Origin: Phyllobacteriaceae bacterium
GTDB lineage: Bacteria > Pseudomonadota > Alphaproteobacteria > Rhizobiales > Rhizobiaceae
Assembly: GCA_002708825.1 (NCBI GenBank)
Contig: PAPF01000036.1
Span: 1-44,519 of the forward strand
DNA: 44,519 bases
Direction: 5' to 3'
How positions within the stretch are numbered: position 1 is the first letter of the stretch; each line of letters starts with the position of its first letter. The translations under genes and the position numbers were made by a program. Positions 7,967 to 16,078 of the stretch are shown here, piece by piece. The notes beneath the pieces are model-generated. The model was not told the origin of the DNA. It ran no database searches and was given only the letters and a program-made list of their open reading frames with translations.

Positions 7967-8323
7967 ATGGCTCAGTGGGAATTTGTTGATTGGCTATTAT
8001 TTTGGCTCCTAGAAACCTCTTACTTCGAATTTGAGTGGGATCAGGGTAATAGGACAAAGAATCTTAAAAAACATGGAATTTCGACTCAGGAGGTTGAGGC
8101 AGTTTTCAGATCTGGAATGGCCTTACCTCTAGGAATTCAAATCAGCCCTATAACCCCTGAACAACGTTTAGGGGTTATAGGACCTACAATTGATGGAAAA
8201 TTGGTTCAAGTTGCATTTGTGCTTCGTGAAGGACGTGTGAGGGCAATCAGTGCTCGCTCAGCTCACCGAAAGGAAAGAAAACGATATGAAGAAATCTTAC
8301 GCAAAATCTCTAAAAGAATATGA
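7967..8323 (+). CDS. brnT: BrnT-like ribonuclease toxin
   Basis: BrnT toxins are small RelE-fold ribonucleases that slow growth by cutting RNA and are neutralised by a DNA-binding BrnA antitoxin. The family signature is visible: FEFEWDQGNRTKNLKKHGIS near residues 21-40, EVEAVF, and the C-terminal RAISARSAHRKERKRYEEI. Usual members begin close to the FEWD segment; this reading adds about 20 residues (MAQWEFVDWLLFWLLETSY). No later start is in frame before that motif, so the ATG at 7967 is retained. It coincides with the predicted +1, implying a leaderless mRNA. The antitoxin gene overlaps the 3' end by 38 nt. Family call is firm; activity is inferred. Confidence 0.82.
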   Translation: MAQWEFVDWLLFWLLETSYFEFEWDQGNRTKNLKKHGISTQEVEAVFRSGMALPLGIQISPITPEQRLGVIGPTIDGKLVQVAFVLREGRVRAISARSAHRKERKRYEEILRKISKRI

Positions 8324-8528
8324 AAAACCGTTTGAGCTTGACGCTGAAAAGATTCTTGCGGCGATGAAGCGCTATAAGAACTCTAAGAAAAAGCCCACCA
8401 GTGTTGCTTTAGATGAAAGAACAATTCAAGACCTTAAAAAAGTTGCCGGAAAACAAGGGATTCCTTATCAAGTGCTCATTCGAGTTTTGATTCTTGACGG
8501 TCTAGATAGAATCAAGAAAGCTGCATGA
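8286..8528 (+). CDS. brnA: BrnA/CopG-type ribbon-helix-helix antitoxin
   Basis: The 80-residue product is basic at the N-terminus and ends in a ribbon-helix-helix domain. The strand TSVALDERTI is followed by the helices DLKKVAGKQGI and YQVLIRVLILDGLDRI. Such antitoxins bind the toxin through one part and the operon operator through the RHH dimer; the 18-bp palindrome at 7935-7952 is the obvious site. ATG 8286 (MKKSYAKSLKEYEK) has AAAGGA upstream; a GTG at 8250 in the same frame would add 12 residues and has no site. It overlaps the toxin gene by 38 nt, typical of coupled toxin-antitoxin pairs. Confidence 0.8.
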   Translation: MKKSYAKSLKEYEKPFELDAEKILAAMKRYKNSKKKPTSVALDERTIQDLKKVAGKQGIPYQVLIRVLILDGLDRIKKAA

Positions 8529-8946
8529 TAAAGAAGAAGGTTTAAAGGCCCTCGTTTCTATCAAAATTACCAAACTGAAAGAATAGCTAGATAGCTCCTG
8601 CCTTTGGAAGCAAGATCCAAAGACTAATCTAGGACTGGAATCTTTAGAAACGCAAAAAGTCTTAAACGAAGAGTTTTTTTCCGAGAAAGATTCATCAGAT
8701 ATTTACCAAACCGATTGTGAGTCACCTCTCTCCCTGGGTTCGAAGCGCCAAACAAAACTGCATTTTGCTTCATCAAAGGAACGAGATTTTCTGGGGCTTG
8801 ACCAAGTCTGGCCTCAAAGGTCCCAAGGAGGTAATGTATCATTTTACTGTGGTGTGCTGTATGTTCTGGAAGTGAAAAAAATTTTTAGGATAAATTCTAA
8901 TTTTTTTCTGAATTTTGAAAAATTTGCTTCGAGCCACTTAACAAGA
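8529..8946. other. Intergenic stretch without a convincing gene
   Basis: About 420 bp between the antitoxin gene and tRNA-Arg. A 72-codon minus-strand frame (8624-8842) exists but has no ribosome-binding site and no recognised family. The end near 8870-8940 is very AT-rich. I see no clear terminator, repeat or promoter. It could be decayed coding sequence. Confidence 0.5.
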
Positions 8947-9023
8947 TGGCGACCCGGGCAGGACTCGAACCTGCGGCCTAGTGCTTAGAAGGCACTTGCT
9001 CTATCCAGCTGAGCTACCGGGTC
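8947..9023 (-). tRNA. tRNA-Arg (anticodon UCU)
   Basis: The minus strand folds as a standard cloverleaf. The 7-bp acceptor stem is GACCCGG/CCGGGTC. The D arm is GCTCAGCTGGATAGAGC, and the anticodon stem-loop AGTGC-CTTCTAA-GCACT carries TCT. The T arm contains GGTTCGAGTCC. Discriminator G and an encoded CCA complete 77 nt. It reads AGA codons and lies 54 nt downstream of the tRNA-Leu gene. Confidence 0.95.
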
Positions 9024-9077
9024 ATCGCCAAGGCACCTCTAGTCTTAAAAAACCAAGCAGCATCTGAGGACTTTCAA

Positions 9078-9162
9078 TGGTGCACGCGGAGGGACTTGAA
9101 CCCCCACGCCTTACGGCACTAGATCCTAAGTCTAGCGTGTCTGCCAATTCCACCACGCGTGC
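9078..9162 (-). tRNA. tRNA-Leu (anticodon UAG)
   Basis: The minus strand shows acceptor GCACGCG/CGCGTGC, the class II D arm TGGTGGAATTGGCAGACACGC, the anticodon loop CTTAGGA (TAG), and a long variable arm (TGCCGTAAGGCG). The T arm GGGGGTTCAAGTCCC, discriminator A and encoded CCA follow; 85 nt in all. It reads CUN-type leucine codons. It is probably co-transcribed with tRNA-Arg from the promoter at 9187-9215. Confidence 0.95.
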
Positions 9163-9186
9163 GTGAAAAACTAGTGTGGAATGTTT

Positions 9187-9215
9187 GAAATAGCGTAAAG
9201 CATTGAGAATCACAA
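9187..9215 (-). promoter_or_regulatory. Predicted promoter of the tRNA-Leu/tRNA-Arg unit
   Basis: On the minus strand TTGTGA (9215-9210), 17 bp, TATTTC (9192-9187). Initiation would fall near 9180, about 18 nt before the tRNA-Leu 5' end, as expected for a processed tRNA precursor. Confidence 0.4.
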
Positions 9216-9348
9216 GCAAAGATCACCCATCGGGCCTAGAGAAATCTAACGCTCGCACTCCGCCTCAACACCCTGACGACCTGATCTCATGTTGTTTTTG
9301 AATCTATGCCTTCTCATCTAACCAATTGATATCATAACTATTTTATAA

Positions 9349-9378
9349 TTGACTGTATTAGTCTTTTTTTGGTACCCT
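9349..9378 (+). promoter_or_regulatory. Predicted promoter of the large lipoprotein gene
   Basis: TTGACT (9349-9354), 18 bp, TACCCT (9373-9378). The sequence then has a short stem (TTTCC/GGAAA around 9399-9418) before the gene. The -35 matches others in the window; the spacing is one base longer. Confidence 0.35.
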
Positions 9379-9432
9379 GTAAGTTAGGGGATCGGGTTTT
9401 CCTGTTTTAGCTGGGAAAGACTTAAATAAGGG

Positions 9433-12231
9433 GTGTCCATCATTCGTAAGTTTCGAACGCTCATACTTCTGGCTTCAAGTCTTCTAGTGGGTTGCCAGCC
9501 CACTCTGCGGTCTCATTTTTCCCCGCTGAATCCAGATCAGAAAAATGATGATGGAAATGGCGGCTCTGGCGGTGGCGGGGGTAGCGGTGGAGACGGCGGC
9601 GGAGGCAATGGAGGCCCAACCAATCAAGTTGCCTTTGGTCAGATCACTCAAGATCAAGGCAATGTGATTCAAGGCTATGCTTTCGATCCTGATCATCCAA
9701 CGACTTCAGTGCGAATAGAAGTTTCTTTTGATGGGGCAATCCAAGAAATTATCACAACAAATGAGCCGATAGCGAACGTTCAACGATATGGCCATACGAT
9801 CAACGGTCCTTTTGGCTTTTCGTTTCCAAAACCCTCTTCTGGAGAATACTCGTTTGTCACCTTTAAGGTTTTTGACAAAGACACAGGAGAAAAAATACCT
9901 CTCTATGGCTCCCCAGTAGCTTTAAATCCAAACTCAAACGGATCTTTAGGAGAATATACCGTAGAAAATTTATCTTCCTACCCGATTCACTCACAATACA
10001 ATTTTCCACTTTTATTCTCAGAGCAAGATGCTCCGACGCTTTCTGAAATTCAAGCTATGAAAATTGAAATCAATGGTGAGGTCGTGGATGGTCTGATTCC
10101 AGTGAAAGAGTCTTTAAAAAATCCAGGTCGCTATCGAATTGTTGGTGCTCGCAAAACCCTTCATCTACCACCCAACTTTCGAGACAAAGCAATTGTGTCC
10201 GAATCTACTCAAACCATGCATCAACAGTTTTCTTATGGAGCGAATGCGAGATCTTGGATGGATCAAGACAATATTGCGAATCAAAATCGCTCTCGATTCA
10301 TTGTCTATGCACAAAACTCTTCGACGCCCTACATTTGGATTCCTCAAAATGAACGCTACACAAGACTCATCGGACAACCCAACACCGCTACACAAAGCTT
10401 CGAAAGAATAGGTCGATTTTATCCGAACGGAAACGAAAATCTCCCTCCCCTAAGAGCGCTCTTAGGTCGAATGATCGTCACCCTTCCAAGAGAGGCTAAC
10501 CACGGAAGACTCGAGATTCAGCTTGGCAATGTCATCTTAGAAGAGCCTGAAGAATCAGTCACACTCGATCGATTTGTGATGGAAACTGGAAACGACTTTT
10601 TATTTAGACTTAGAACTCCTGAACTCTATCGAGTAAATGCTTCTCCCTCAGTTACAAACGGAAGGGAACGTCACACGCTTTGGGATCTATCGAAGTGCTC
10701 TGATGGACTCATTCCAGATGGCTCTTTCGTGAGTTGGCCAGGTCATTTTGCTTTGACGTCTCAACAAGGTTCCCAAGATTTTCAAACGATTGAAGCTCTA
10801 TCGGAAATAGTGCCGATGGCCTTACCAAGTTATGCTAAAGCCAAACGAACCAAAGCTTTTGGATCGATTGGCTACTTTCCAAACCTCCCTGGAAACTTTT
10901 CTGAGTCCACTTTTAGAAGTCGAATGCTTACCAGTCGACAGTGTACCTTTGACGATGTTTTTAGTTTTTATCATCCAAACGGACAAGGAGGAAAATACCT
11001 GGCTCCTTACAACCATATTGGTGGTGCTGATCTCAACAAAAGTAGTGCTGGCGGCGCTCAGGAAGAATTTAATGCAACTGGACTGCAAGAGTCTCTGATA
11101 CTGTCTTTAGCAGGTCAAACCACCTGTGCCTACCCTAAAATTTTTGCCAGCCTCTCCCGCCAATGGGTAAGAAATATTTTTTATTTCACTAAGGAACAAA
11201 CAGGTTCATACGCAATGATTGATTTTTCAGGCCGACTTGAAGATGCTCCACTCTACATTTCTAGGTTCTCTCCTTATTGCTCGGCTTACACTCAAGACAA
11301 TGTACTGGTTGATTTCTTAAAGTATCGAGGGAGTTCCTCAAACGGTTGCCCTAATGATTTTTCCACCAACCCAGCTAAGAATATTACTCAGATTCGAGCT
11401 CACGATAATGAACACTGGGTTTACAATGGTGTCAGCAATCGCTTTGAACTAACGGGCGACGAATCTGATTCGACCTTCTTTGAATGGGTTGGAAAAATAG
11501 GCTACCAAGAATGGTTACATGATTTTGGTCCAAATCTTCCGATATATGGATTAAATCGGCTAAGCAATAATAACCGCGCAGCTGGACGTTTTACTAAAAA
11601 TATTTTACGCATCCTGGCTTTCACGGGTGGCACAGCTATTCACCAGGAGCTAATCTCTGGAATTCAGAGAAAGATCACAAAACTTCTAAGCGTGATAAAT
11701 CAAAACTTGAATCAGTATGGCACTCAGTTACCAATAGAAGATAGAGCCATGTCTTTCTATGTTGCTGAAGGCCGAGCAGGCGCTATCACAAATCCAAGTT
11801 TACATGGTCGTAATGACATCGCAGTCACCTGGACGATGGGGTTTACTGGAGAGCTCATCACTAATCTTCTGAATAGTCGATTTTCAAACAACGAAGTAAG
11901 ACGCCTTGGGCAGATAATGATGAATGCAATGCCACATTTTAATAAGAGACTCTCTGATGGCCGGGTGATATCACCCGGATTTATTGCAATGAATGACCCA
12001 TTTAATCTATTTGATCCACCTTATCTTCAAGCTCAGGAACCCTGGGTCATGGGAATTATTTCTGTGGGTCTTCACCCACAGTATCAGAATCACCATAATC
12101 AATCCTATTTTAGAAACTATGTGATTCCTCACTATCACAATTGGTTTCAAAACAATGGCGCTAGAGATTATTTTTGGACACTAAGCAAATGGATTTCCTG
12201 GATCACTAATCCTGAGGTCGACCCAAACTAA
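9433..12231 (+). CDS. Large surface-type lipoprotein with Gly-rich linker, function unknown
   Basis: The 932-residue product has a lipoprotein signal with lipobox LLVGC (Cys21). A linker of almost pure Gly with Ser, Asp and Asn follows (residues 41-61). Then comes a beta-rich module of about 100 residues (GQITQDQGNVIQGYAFDPD, VRIEVSFDG), which looks like an Ig-like or carbohydrate-binding fold. The remaining 750 residues are not recognised; they contain scattered cysteines and many aromatic residues and no HExxH. An anchored, extended outer-surface protein is likely. GTG 9433 is the start shown, but AAGGGG lies only 1-2 nt before it; the site would fit a non-standard start a few codons later. 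It ends 4 bp from the convergent gene at 12236. Confidence 0.75.
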   Translation: MSIIRKFRTLILLASSLLVGCQPTLRSHFSPLNPDQKNDDGNGGSGGGGGSGGDGGGGNGGPTNQVAFGQITQDQGNVIQGYAFDPDHPTTSVRIEVSFDGAIQEIITTNEPIANVQRYGHTINGPFGFSFPKPSSGEYSFVTFKVFDKDTGEKIPLYGSPVALNPNSNGSLGEYTVENLSSYPIHSQYNFPLLFSEQDAPTLSEIQAMKIEINGEVVDGLIPVKESLKNPGRYRIVGARKTLHLPPNFRDKAIVSESTQTMHQQFSYGANARSWMDQDNIANQNRSRFIVYAQNSSTPYIWIPQNERYTRLIGQPNTATQSFERIGRFYPNGNENLPPLRALLGRMIVTLPREANHGRLEIQLGNVILEEPEESVTLDRFVMETGNDFLFRLRTPELYRVNASPSVTNGRERHTLWDLSKCSDGLIPDGSFVSWPGHFALTSQQGSQDFQTIEALSEIVPMALPSYAKAKRTKAFGSIGYFPNLPGNFSESTFRSRMLTSRQCTFDDVFSFYHPNGQGGKYLAPYNHIGGADLNKSSAGGAQEEFNATGLQESLILSLAGQTTCAYPKIFASLSRQWVRNIFYFTKEQTGSYAMIDFSGRLEDAPLYISRFSPYCSAYTQDNVLVDFLKYRGSSSNGCPNDFSTNPAKNITQIRAHDNEHWVYNGVSNRFELTGDESDSTFFEWVGKIGYQEWLHDFGPNLPIYGLNRLSNNNRAAGRFTKNILRILAFTGGTAIHQELISGIQRKITKLLSVINQNLNQYGTQLPIEDRAMSFYVAEGRAGAITNPSLHGRNDIAVTWTMGFTGELITNLLNSRFSNNEVRRLGQIMMNAMPHFNKRLSDGRVISPGFIAMNDPFNLFDPPYLQAQEPWVMGIISVGLHPQYQNHHNQSYFRNYVIPHYHNWFQNNGARDYFWTLSKWISWITNPEVDPN

Positions 12232-12235
12232 CTTA

Positions 12236-15112
12236 CTAAGCAACTGACTCCTCGTCCTCGTCCTTGTCCTCATCTTCGTCTTCATCCTCATCATCATCTT
12301 CGTCCTGATAATGATCTTCACTTTCTTCGTCAGTCTCTTCATCCTCATCTTCGTCTTCGAAAACCTCTTCTTGACTCTCTTCTTCTTTCTCTTCAAAATC
12401 ATTCTTGTCAGGACTCTCTTCACGCTCTGAGCTTGAGCCCTCAGTGTCTATTTCAGATCGAGCTTTAACTTTAAGAGACTCCTCTTCCCCTTCATCCTGC
12501 GGATTTGTCATATCTTTGGCAAACGGAAAATCAGTTTTTGGCGAGTTTACTTGGGTATCAAAATCAAGATCTTCTAAATTTGGTTCAACGTGTTTTTCAT
12601 TTTTTGGACCATCACCATTAACTTCAGGATTCTTGAGCCTTAGGACTTGTTTTCTAAGCATTGTGAGCTCTCGCTTCATTTTGACATTCTCAATTTCCAA
12701 ATCACTATAGGCTTTCTGTGTTTCCTCAACTTCTGATTTTTTCTCATTTACAGTTTCAAGAATACTTTCCATTCTTCTCTTAAGCTCAAGAATCTTGTTC
12801 TGCGCTGTTTTAGTTTTTTGCTCTGCTATTCTCAACTGACTGATGTTGCTTGTATTCTCTTTTCTTGCGTCCTCATAGGCTTTCTGTGTTTTCTGAAGTA
12901 TTTTCTTTGTTTCTTCAATTTCTGCCTCACTTGGCCCAGAGAGACTTTGCCCCTTTACTTGATGGTAACGATCTTTAAGTTTATTGTGATCTTCTAAAAC
13001 CTTCTCATGATCTTCTTGAAGCTTTTTCAGCATCTTCCGAGTAAATTCTAGCTGCCGCTGGGCTGCTCCACTTGATTGATTACCTTCAGAACCTGATTTA
13101 GCTCTTTCTAGATTCATCCTAAGCTGACTTATCTGATCCTTTAGATGCTCAATCTCGGAGTCCTTCGATTTAATTTTTTGACCTCGTCGCTTTAGCTCCT
13201 CCTCAAGAGCATTTTCATTATTTCTAAAGGCTAGCTCTCTTTGCTTGACAGTCCGATTAAGCTCTTTAACTTGATCTAGAAAATTAGATTTTTCTCTAGT
13301 AAGATCTTCTAGTAATCCTGTTACAAACTTTTTCACCCGAGGAGAATCAATTTCATTTTGAAGTTTCTCAAACTCTAATTCAGCACTTTTGAGAGTCTTT
13401 TCTAAACTACCATACTCACTTGCACTCTCAAGCTTCTCTGCAAGCTCTGCTGGATCTTTCCCCTCGGATTGCTTTAAGTCCTCAAAATTCTCTAAATATC
13501 CTTCATTCTTTTCTACTTCTAAACTCTTACTTCCCGAAGAATTGCTCTTCTGGGATACCTCTACAGCGTCTGATTTCCTTGCTTGATCTTTCTTTTTCTT
13601 TTTTTTCTTTCCAAAAGAAAAAACTTTTTTGACTTTATTGCTTTTTAAAAATTTTCCAACCTTGCCAAAAGTCTTTTGACTTTCCCCATCCTTTTCATCG
13701 TCTTCGTCTTCGTCTTCATCTTCATCTTCATCTTCGTCTTCATCTTCATCTTCATCTTCGTCTTCGTCTTCGTCTTCGTCTTCATCTTCATCTTCGTCTT
13801 CGTCTTCGTCTTCGTCTTCGTCTTCATCTTCGTCTTCATCTTCGTCTTCGTCATCATCTTCTTCGTCAATCTCAGGAGAACTCTCTTTATCTTCATTCTC
13901 TGAAGCAATCTCTTCTTCTGAAGTTTCTAGTTTCTCTTCACTCAAACTATTTTGATCAGGTGACTGTTCCTCATCGATTGAAGACTCTTCAGAATCTATC
14001 GCTGTTTCTTCAAGACCCACTTGATTACTAGGATTATGACTTCCTGCTACAACTATTTTTTCTTTACTTTCATTTAAATCACCTTCAGAGGATCCTTTGA
14101 GCGTAACGCTCTGAACTCGCTCAAGCTCTGATTCAAGTTCCTTAATTCTGCTCTGAAGCTGATTCAGTTTCTTTTTATACTCAGCCTCTTTTTTTCCCTC
14201 CAAAACAGGATCATCTTCAGCACGACTCCCTGACACTCGAGTAAGTTCTTCAGTGATATGATCAGTTGTTCCAGAAATTCGTTGAGAATCTTCTTTGGTT
14301 TGCTGATTCCCTTTCACTGTAATTTTTTCTTGGTTAGAAATCTGATCACTTGAGCCTTTCACAACAAACGTGTCATCTTCGGCGCCTAAAGAAGGAACTT
14401 TCTTGCTATCATGTAGATCACTTAGAATAAGTCCAGTCGGTGAAGTATTATGTTTTGCAAAGGATTCATCCTCTTTAAGTAGCCTTGAATAATCTAAATC
14501 TCCAAGTTCGGTGTATGATTTAGGTTGAGGTGTTGGTTTTGGACTTTCTTTGAACTCTAGGTATTCAACATTTGCCCGTTTAGAATTCGAATCCTCACTC
14601 GAGGTTGAAATTCCTAAAAGAGCAACCACTTCAAACTGTAGGGTTTCTGGATGAAATCGAATTATAAGATGATCAGCGTGAGATTTGATTTTCAATAAAA
14701 GTCTTTCAAACTCATTCTCCACTGTTTCATCTATAAGACGTTTTTGTAGATTCTCAACAGCTACAAACCCACCTTCTGCGAGACTAAAGGAAATTCCTAT
14801 GGCAATTTTTTCTTCGTCAATCCCTAATTCTAATACCATAGGCTCAGTCAAAGCTTGATCCGTTGAAGTTATCCATTGTTTTGGATTCAGCTGAACTCGA
14901 TAGGCTTCAAAAAGTGAGGTGAGAATTAAACTTCTTAATCGGAACTCGTCTGCACCTGATTTCTTGAATCGAGCAGAAAGTAGATCTGAAATCCTTCCAA
15001 TATGGGTTGTTGTGAAGAGACTATCATAGAAAACCTGAGCTTCTTCACTTAGAAGCCCGGCAACTCCGAAACTTTGTGGCTCTCTAGAGTTTTTAGATTC
15101 AAACTTAATCAT
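12236..15112 (-). CDS. Long coiled-coil protein with poly(Glu-Asp) tracts
   Basis: I do not recognise a family for this 958-residue acidic protein. About residues 1-165 form a folded-looking N-terminal domain (GVAGLLSEEAQVFYDSLF). A disordered Ser/Asp/Glu-rich region follows, interrupted by a short coiled coil. Next is an uninterrupted run of about 50 alternating Glu and Asp residues, then a basic patch (GKKKKKKKDQ). About 300 residues of coiled coil follow, and the C-terminus is a second acidic tract. There is no signal peptide or membrane segment, so it is probably cytoplasmic. ATG 15112 was chosen; it overlaps the upstream stop by 8 nt. A start at 15133 would overlap more. It is coupled to 15105-15989. 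A scaffold role is possible but unproven. Confidence 0.75.
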   Translation of the reverse strand: MIKFESKNSREPQSFGVAGLLSEEAQVFYDSLFTTTHIGRISDLLSARFKKSGADEFRLRSLILTSLFEAYRVQLNPKQWITSTDQALTEPMVLELGIDEEKIAIGISFSLAEGGFVAVENLQKRLIDETVENEFERLLLKIKSHADHLIIRFHPETLQFEVVALLGISTSSEDSNSKRANVEYLEFKESPKPTPQPKSYTELGDLDYSRLLKEDESFAKHNTSPTGLILSDLHDSKKVPSLGAEDDTFVVKGSSDQISNQEKITVKGNQQTKEDSQRISGTTDHITEELTRVSGSRAEDDPVLEGKKEAEYKKKLNQLQSRIKELESELERVQSVTLKGSSEGDLNESKEKIVVAGSHNPSNQVGLEETAIDSEESSIDEEQSPDQNSLSEEKLETSEEEIASENEDKESSPEIDEEDDDEDEDEDEDEDEDEDEDEDEDEDEDEDEDEDEDEDEDEDEDEDEDEDEDEDDEKDGESQKTFGKVGKFLKSNKVKKVFSFGKKKKKKKDQARKSDAVEVSQKSNSSGSKSLEVEKNEGYLENFEDLKQSEGKDPAELAEKLESASEYGSLEKTLKSAELEFEKLQNEIDSPRVKKFVTGLLEDLTREKSNFLDQVKELNRTVKQRELAFRNNENALEEELKRRGQKIKSKDSEIEHLKDQISQLRMNLERAKSGSEGNQSSGAAQRQLEFTRKMLKKLQEDHEKVLEDHNKLKDRYHQVKGQSLSGPSEAEIEETKKILQKTQKAYEDARKENTSNISQLRIAEQKTKTAQNKILELKRRMESILETVNEKKSEVEETQKAYSDLEIENVKMKRELTMLRKQVLRLKNPEVNGDGPKNEKHVEPNLEDLDFDTQVNSPKTDFPFAKDMTNPQDEGEEESLKVKARSEIDTEGSSSEREESPDKNDFEEKEEESQEEVFEDEDEDEETDEESEDHYQDEDDDEDEDEDEDKDEDEESVA
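13701..13850 (-). repeat. 25-unit hexanucleotide microsatellite encoding (Glu-Asp)n
   Basis: On the plus strand TCTTCG or TCTTCA repeats 25 times without a break. Read in the gene, Glu is always GAA and Asp is either GAC or GAT; the two Asp codons are mixed irregularly along the tract. Unit-number change would keep the frame, so the acidic run can vary in length. Confidence 0.95.
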
Positions 15113-15989
15113 CCGCAAACCCCATTGGACCAAAAATAGAGACGTTGGGAGCCTGACCAGGCTTTTGATTGCTTAAAACTCGATCTACACGGCTTGCAAG
15201 CTTGTGTGCAATACGCTCTGATCTTTTACCGAAGTTCTTACCACTGAGCCACTGAACCTGAGAATTAGGAATAAAATCTCGAACAATTTGATAGAGCTCT
15301 GATCGTTCATTTCCAAAAGCTTTCTTAAAAGCCTTTTGGCTAGAGAGCTCTGAAACAGAAAGATCGAAAACCTCTTCTCTGATTTGATTTAGGTAAGTGT
15401 AGTCTGTTTTTCCTAAGTGAAGTGATAAAAAGACAAACAGCGATGAGCGAAGAATGGCTATTTCAAAAGTATCAATATTCTGATCCCGAGTAGCAATGAG
15501 TTTTTCTTTTGGAATTGCTTCACAGAATTCATTTACAAAAGCAGCAATAAAAAATGGCTCAATCTTGAGCTCCTCCTCCCAAAGTTTTCCGATGATGCGT
15601 ACGACAGCATCAGAGATTTCAAATGAAGCGGGGGGAAGATTCACCTGCGGATAGGATACTCGCCGTTTTTCATCTCCAACCTTTGATTGGTCTATGTCAG
15701 ATCTTGGCATCCATTTTAGAATGGCTCTCAGTGATTGAGCTGCAGAAAGAAAAGGTAAAACAGAATCAACAAAGGGGGGCACGTAAAAGTTCTGAAAAGA
15801 CTTAAATTTGTCTAGCTCCTCGGGCGTGAAAAAATCAAGTGGTGATTTAACAGATAGAAATTTTTGATTCCGATTCATCCAAATATACATTGGACAAAGA
15901 GCAAGCGCGTACGGAGACACCGAATCGACCGGACACCGCTTTAAGTTCATCGCGGATTCTCGAGTCATTTTTCGTTTTGAAAAATCCAT
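15105..15989 (-). CDS. Unrecognised cytoplasmic protein, partner of the acidic coiled-coil protein
   Basis: This 294-residue product has no signal peptide or membrane segment and I recognise no family. The N-terminus contains cysteines (NLKRCPVDS, LALCPMYIW) and a segment resembling an output-domain start (FLSVKSPLDFFTPEELDKF). The middle looks helical and the C-terminus is basic (RSERIAHKLASRVDRVL). The stop overlaps the start of the next gene, so the two are translated together and probably act together. The ATG at 15989 has GAGGGG about 10 nt upstream. Confidence 0.65.
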   Translation of the reverse strand: MDFSKRKMTRESAMNLKRCPVDSVSPYALALCPMYIWMNRNQKFLSVKSPLDFFTPEELDKFKSFQNFYVPPFVDSVLPFLSAAQSLRAILKWMPRSDIDQSKVGDEKRRVSYPQVNLPPASFEISDAVVRIIGKLWEEELKIEPFFIAAFVNEFCEAIPKEKLIATRDQNIDTFEIAILRSSLFVFLSLHLGKTDYTYLNQIREEVFDLSVSELSSQKAFKKAFGNERSELYQIVRDFIPNSQVQWLSGKNFGKRSERIAHKLASRVDRVLSNQKPGQAPNVSIFGPMGFADD

Positions 15990-16078
15990 ACACTAAAGCC
16001 CCTCACCGAACTCCATCGGCACACACAAGGACACTCCTCTGCTAAGCTTTTCGGAATTTTTCTTTTTAAATTAAAGGG

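Noticed and set aside
8624-8842. 72-codon minus-strand frame
   Set aside because: No ribosome-binding site, no family recognised, and it sits in a low-coding interval; could be a decayed gene but cannot be supported.
9022-9219. 65-residue minus-strand frame with HARVVELADTLDLGSSA
   Set aside because: It is the translated shadow of tRNA-Leu, a well-known false gene; the tRNA explains the sequence.
10139-11098. Several plus and minus frames of 76-90 codons inside the large lipoprotein gene
   Set aside because: They overlap a long open frame with signal peptide and lipobox and show no own start signals.
13645-13908. Frames of repeated Lys-Thr/Lys-Met and Phe-Val/Phe-Ile
   Set aside because: They are alternative-frame readings of the Glu-Asp microsatellite and lack independent signals.
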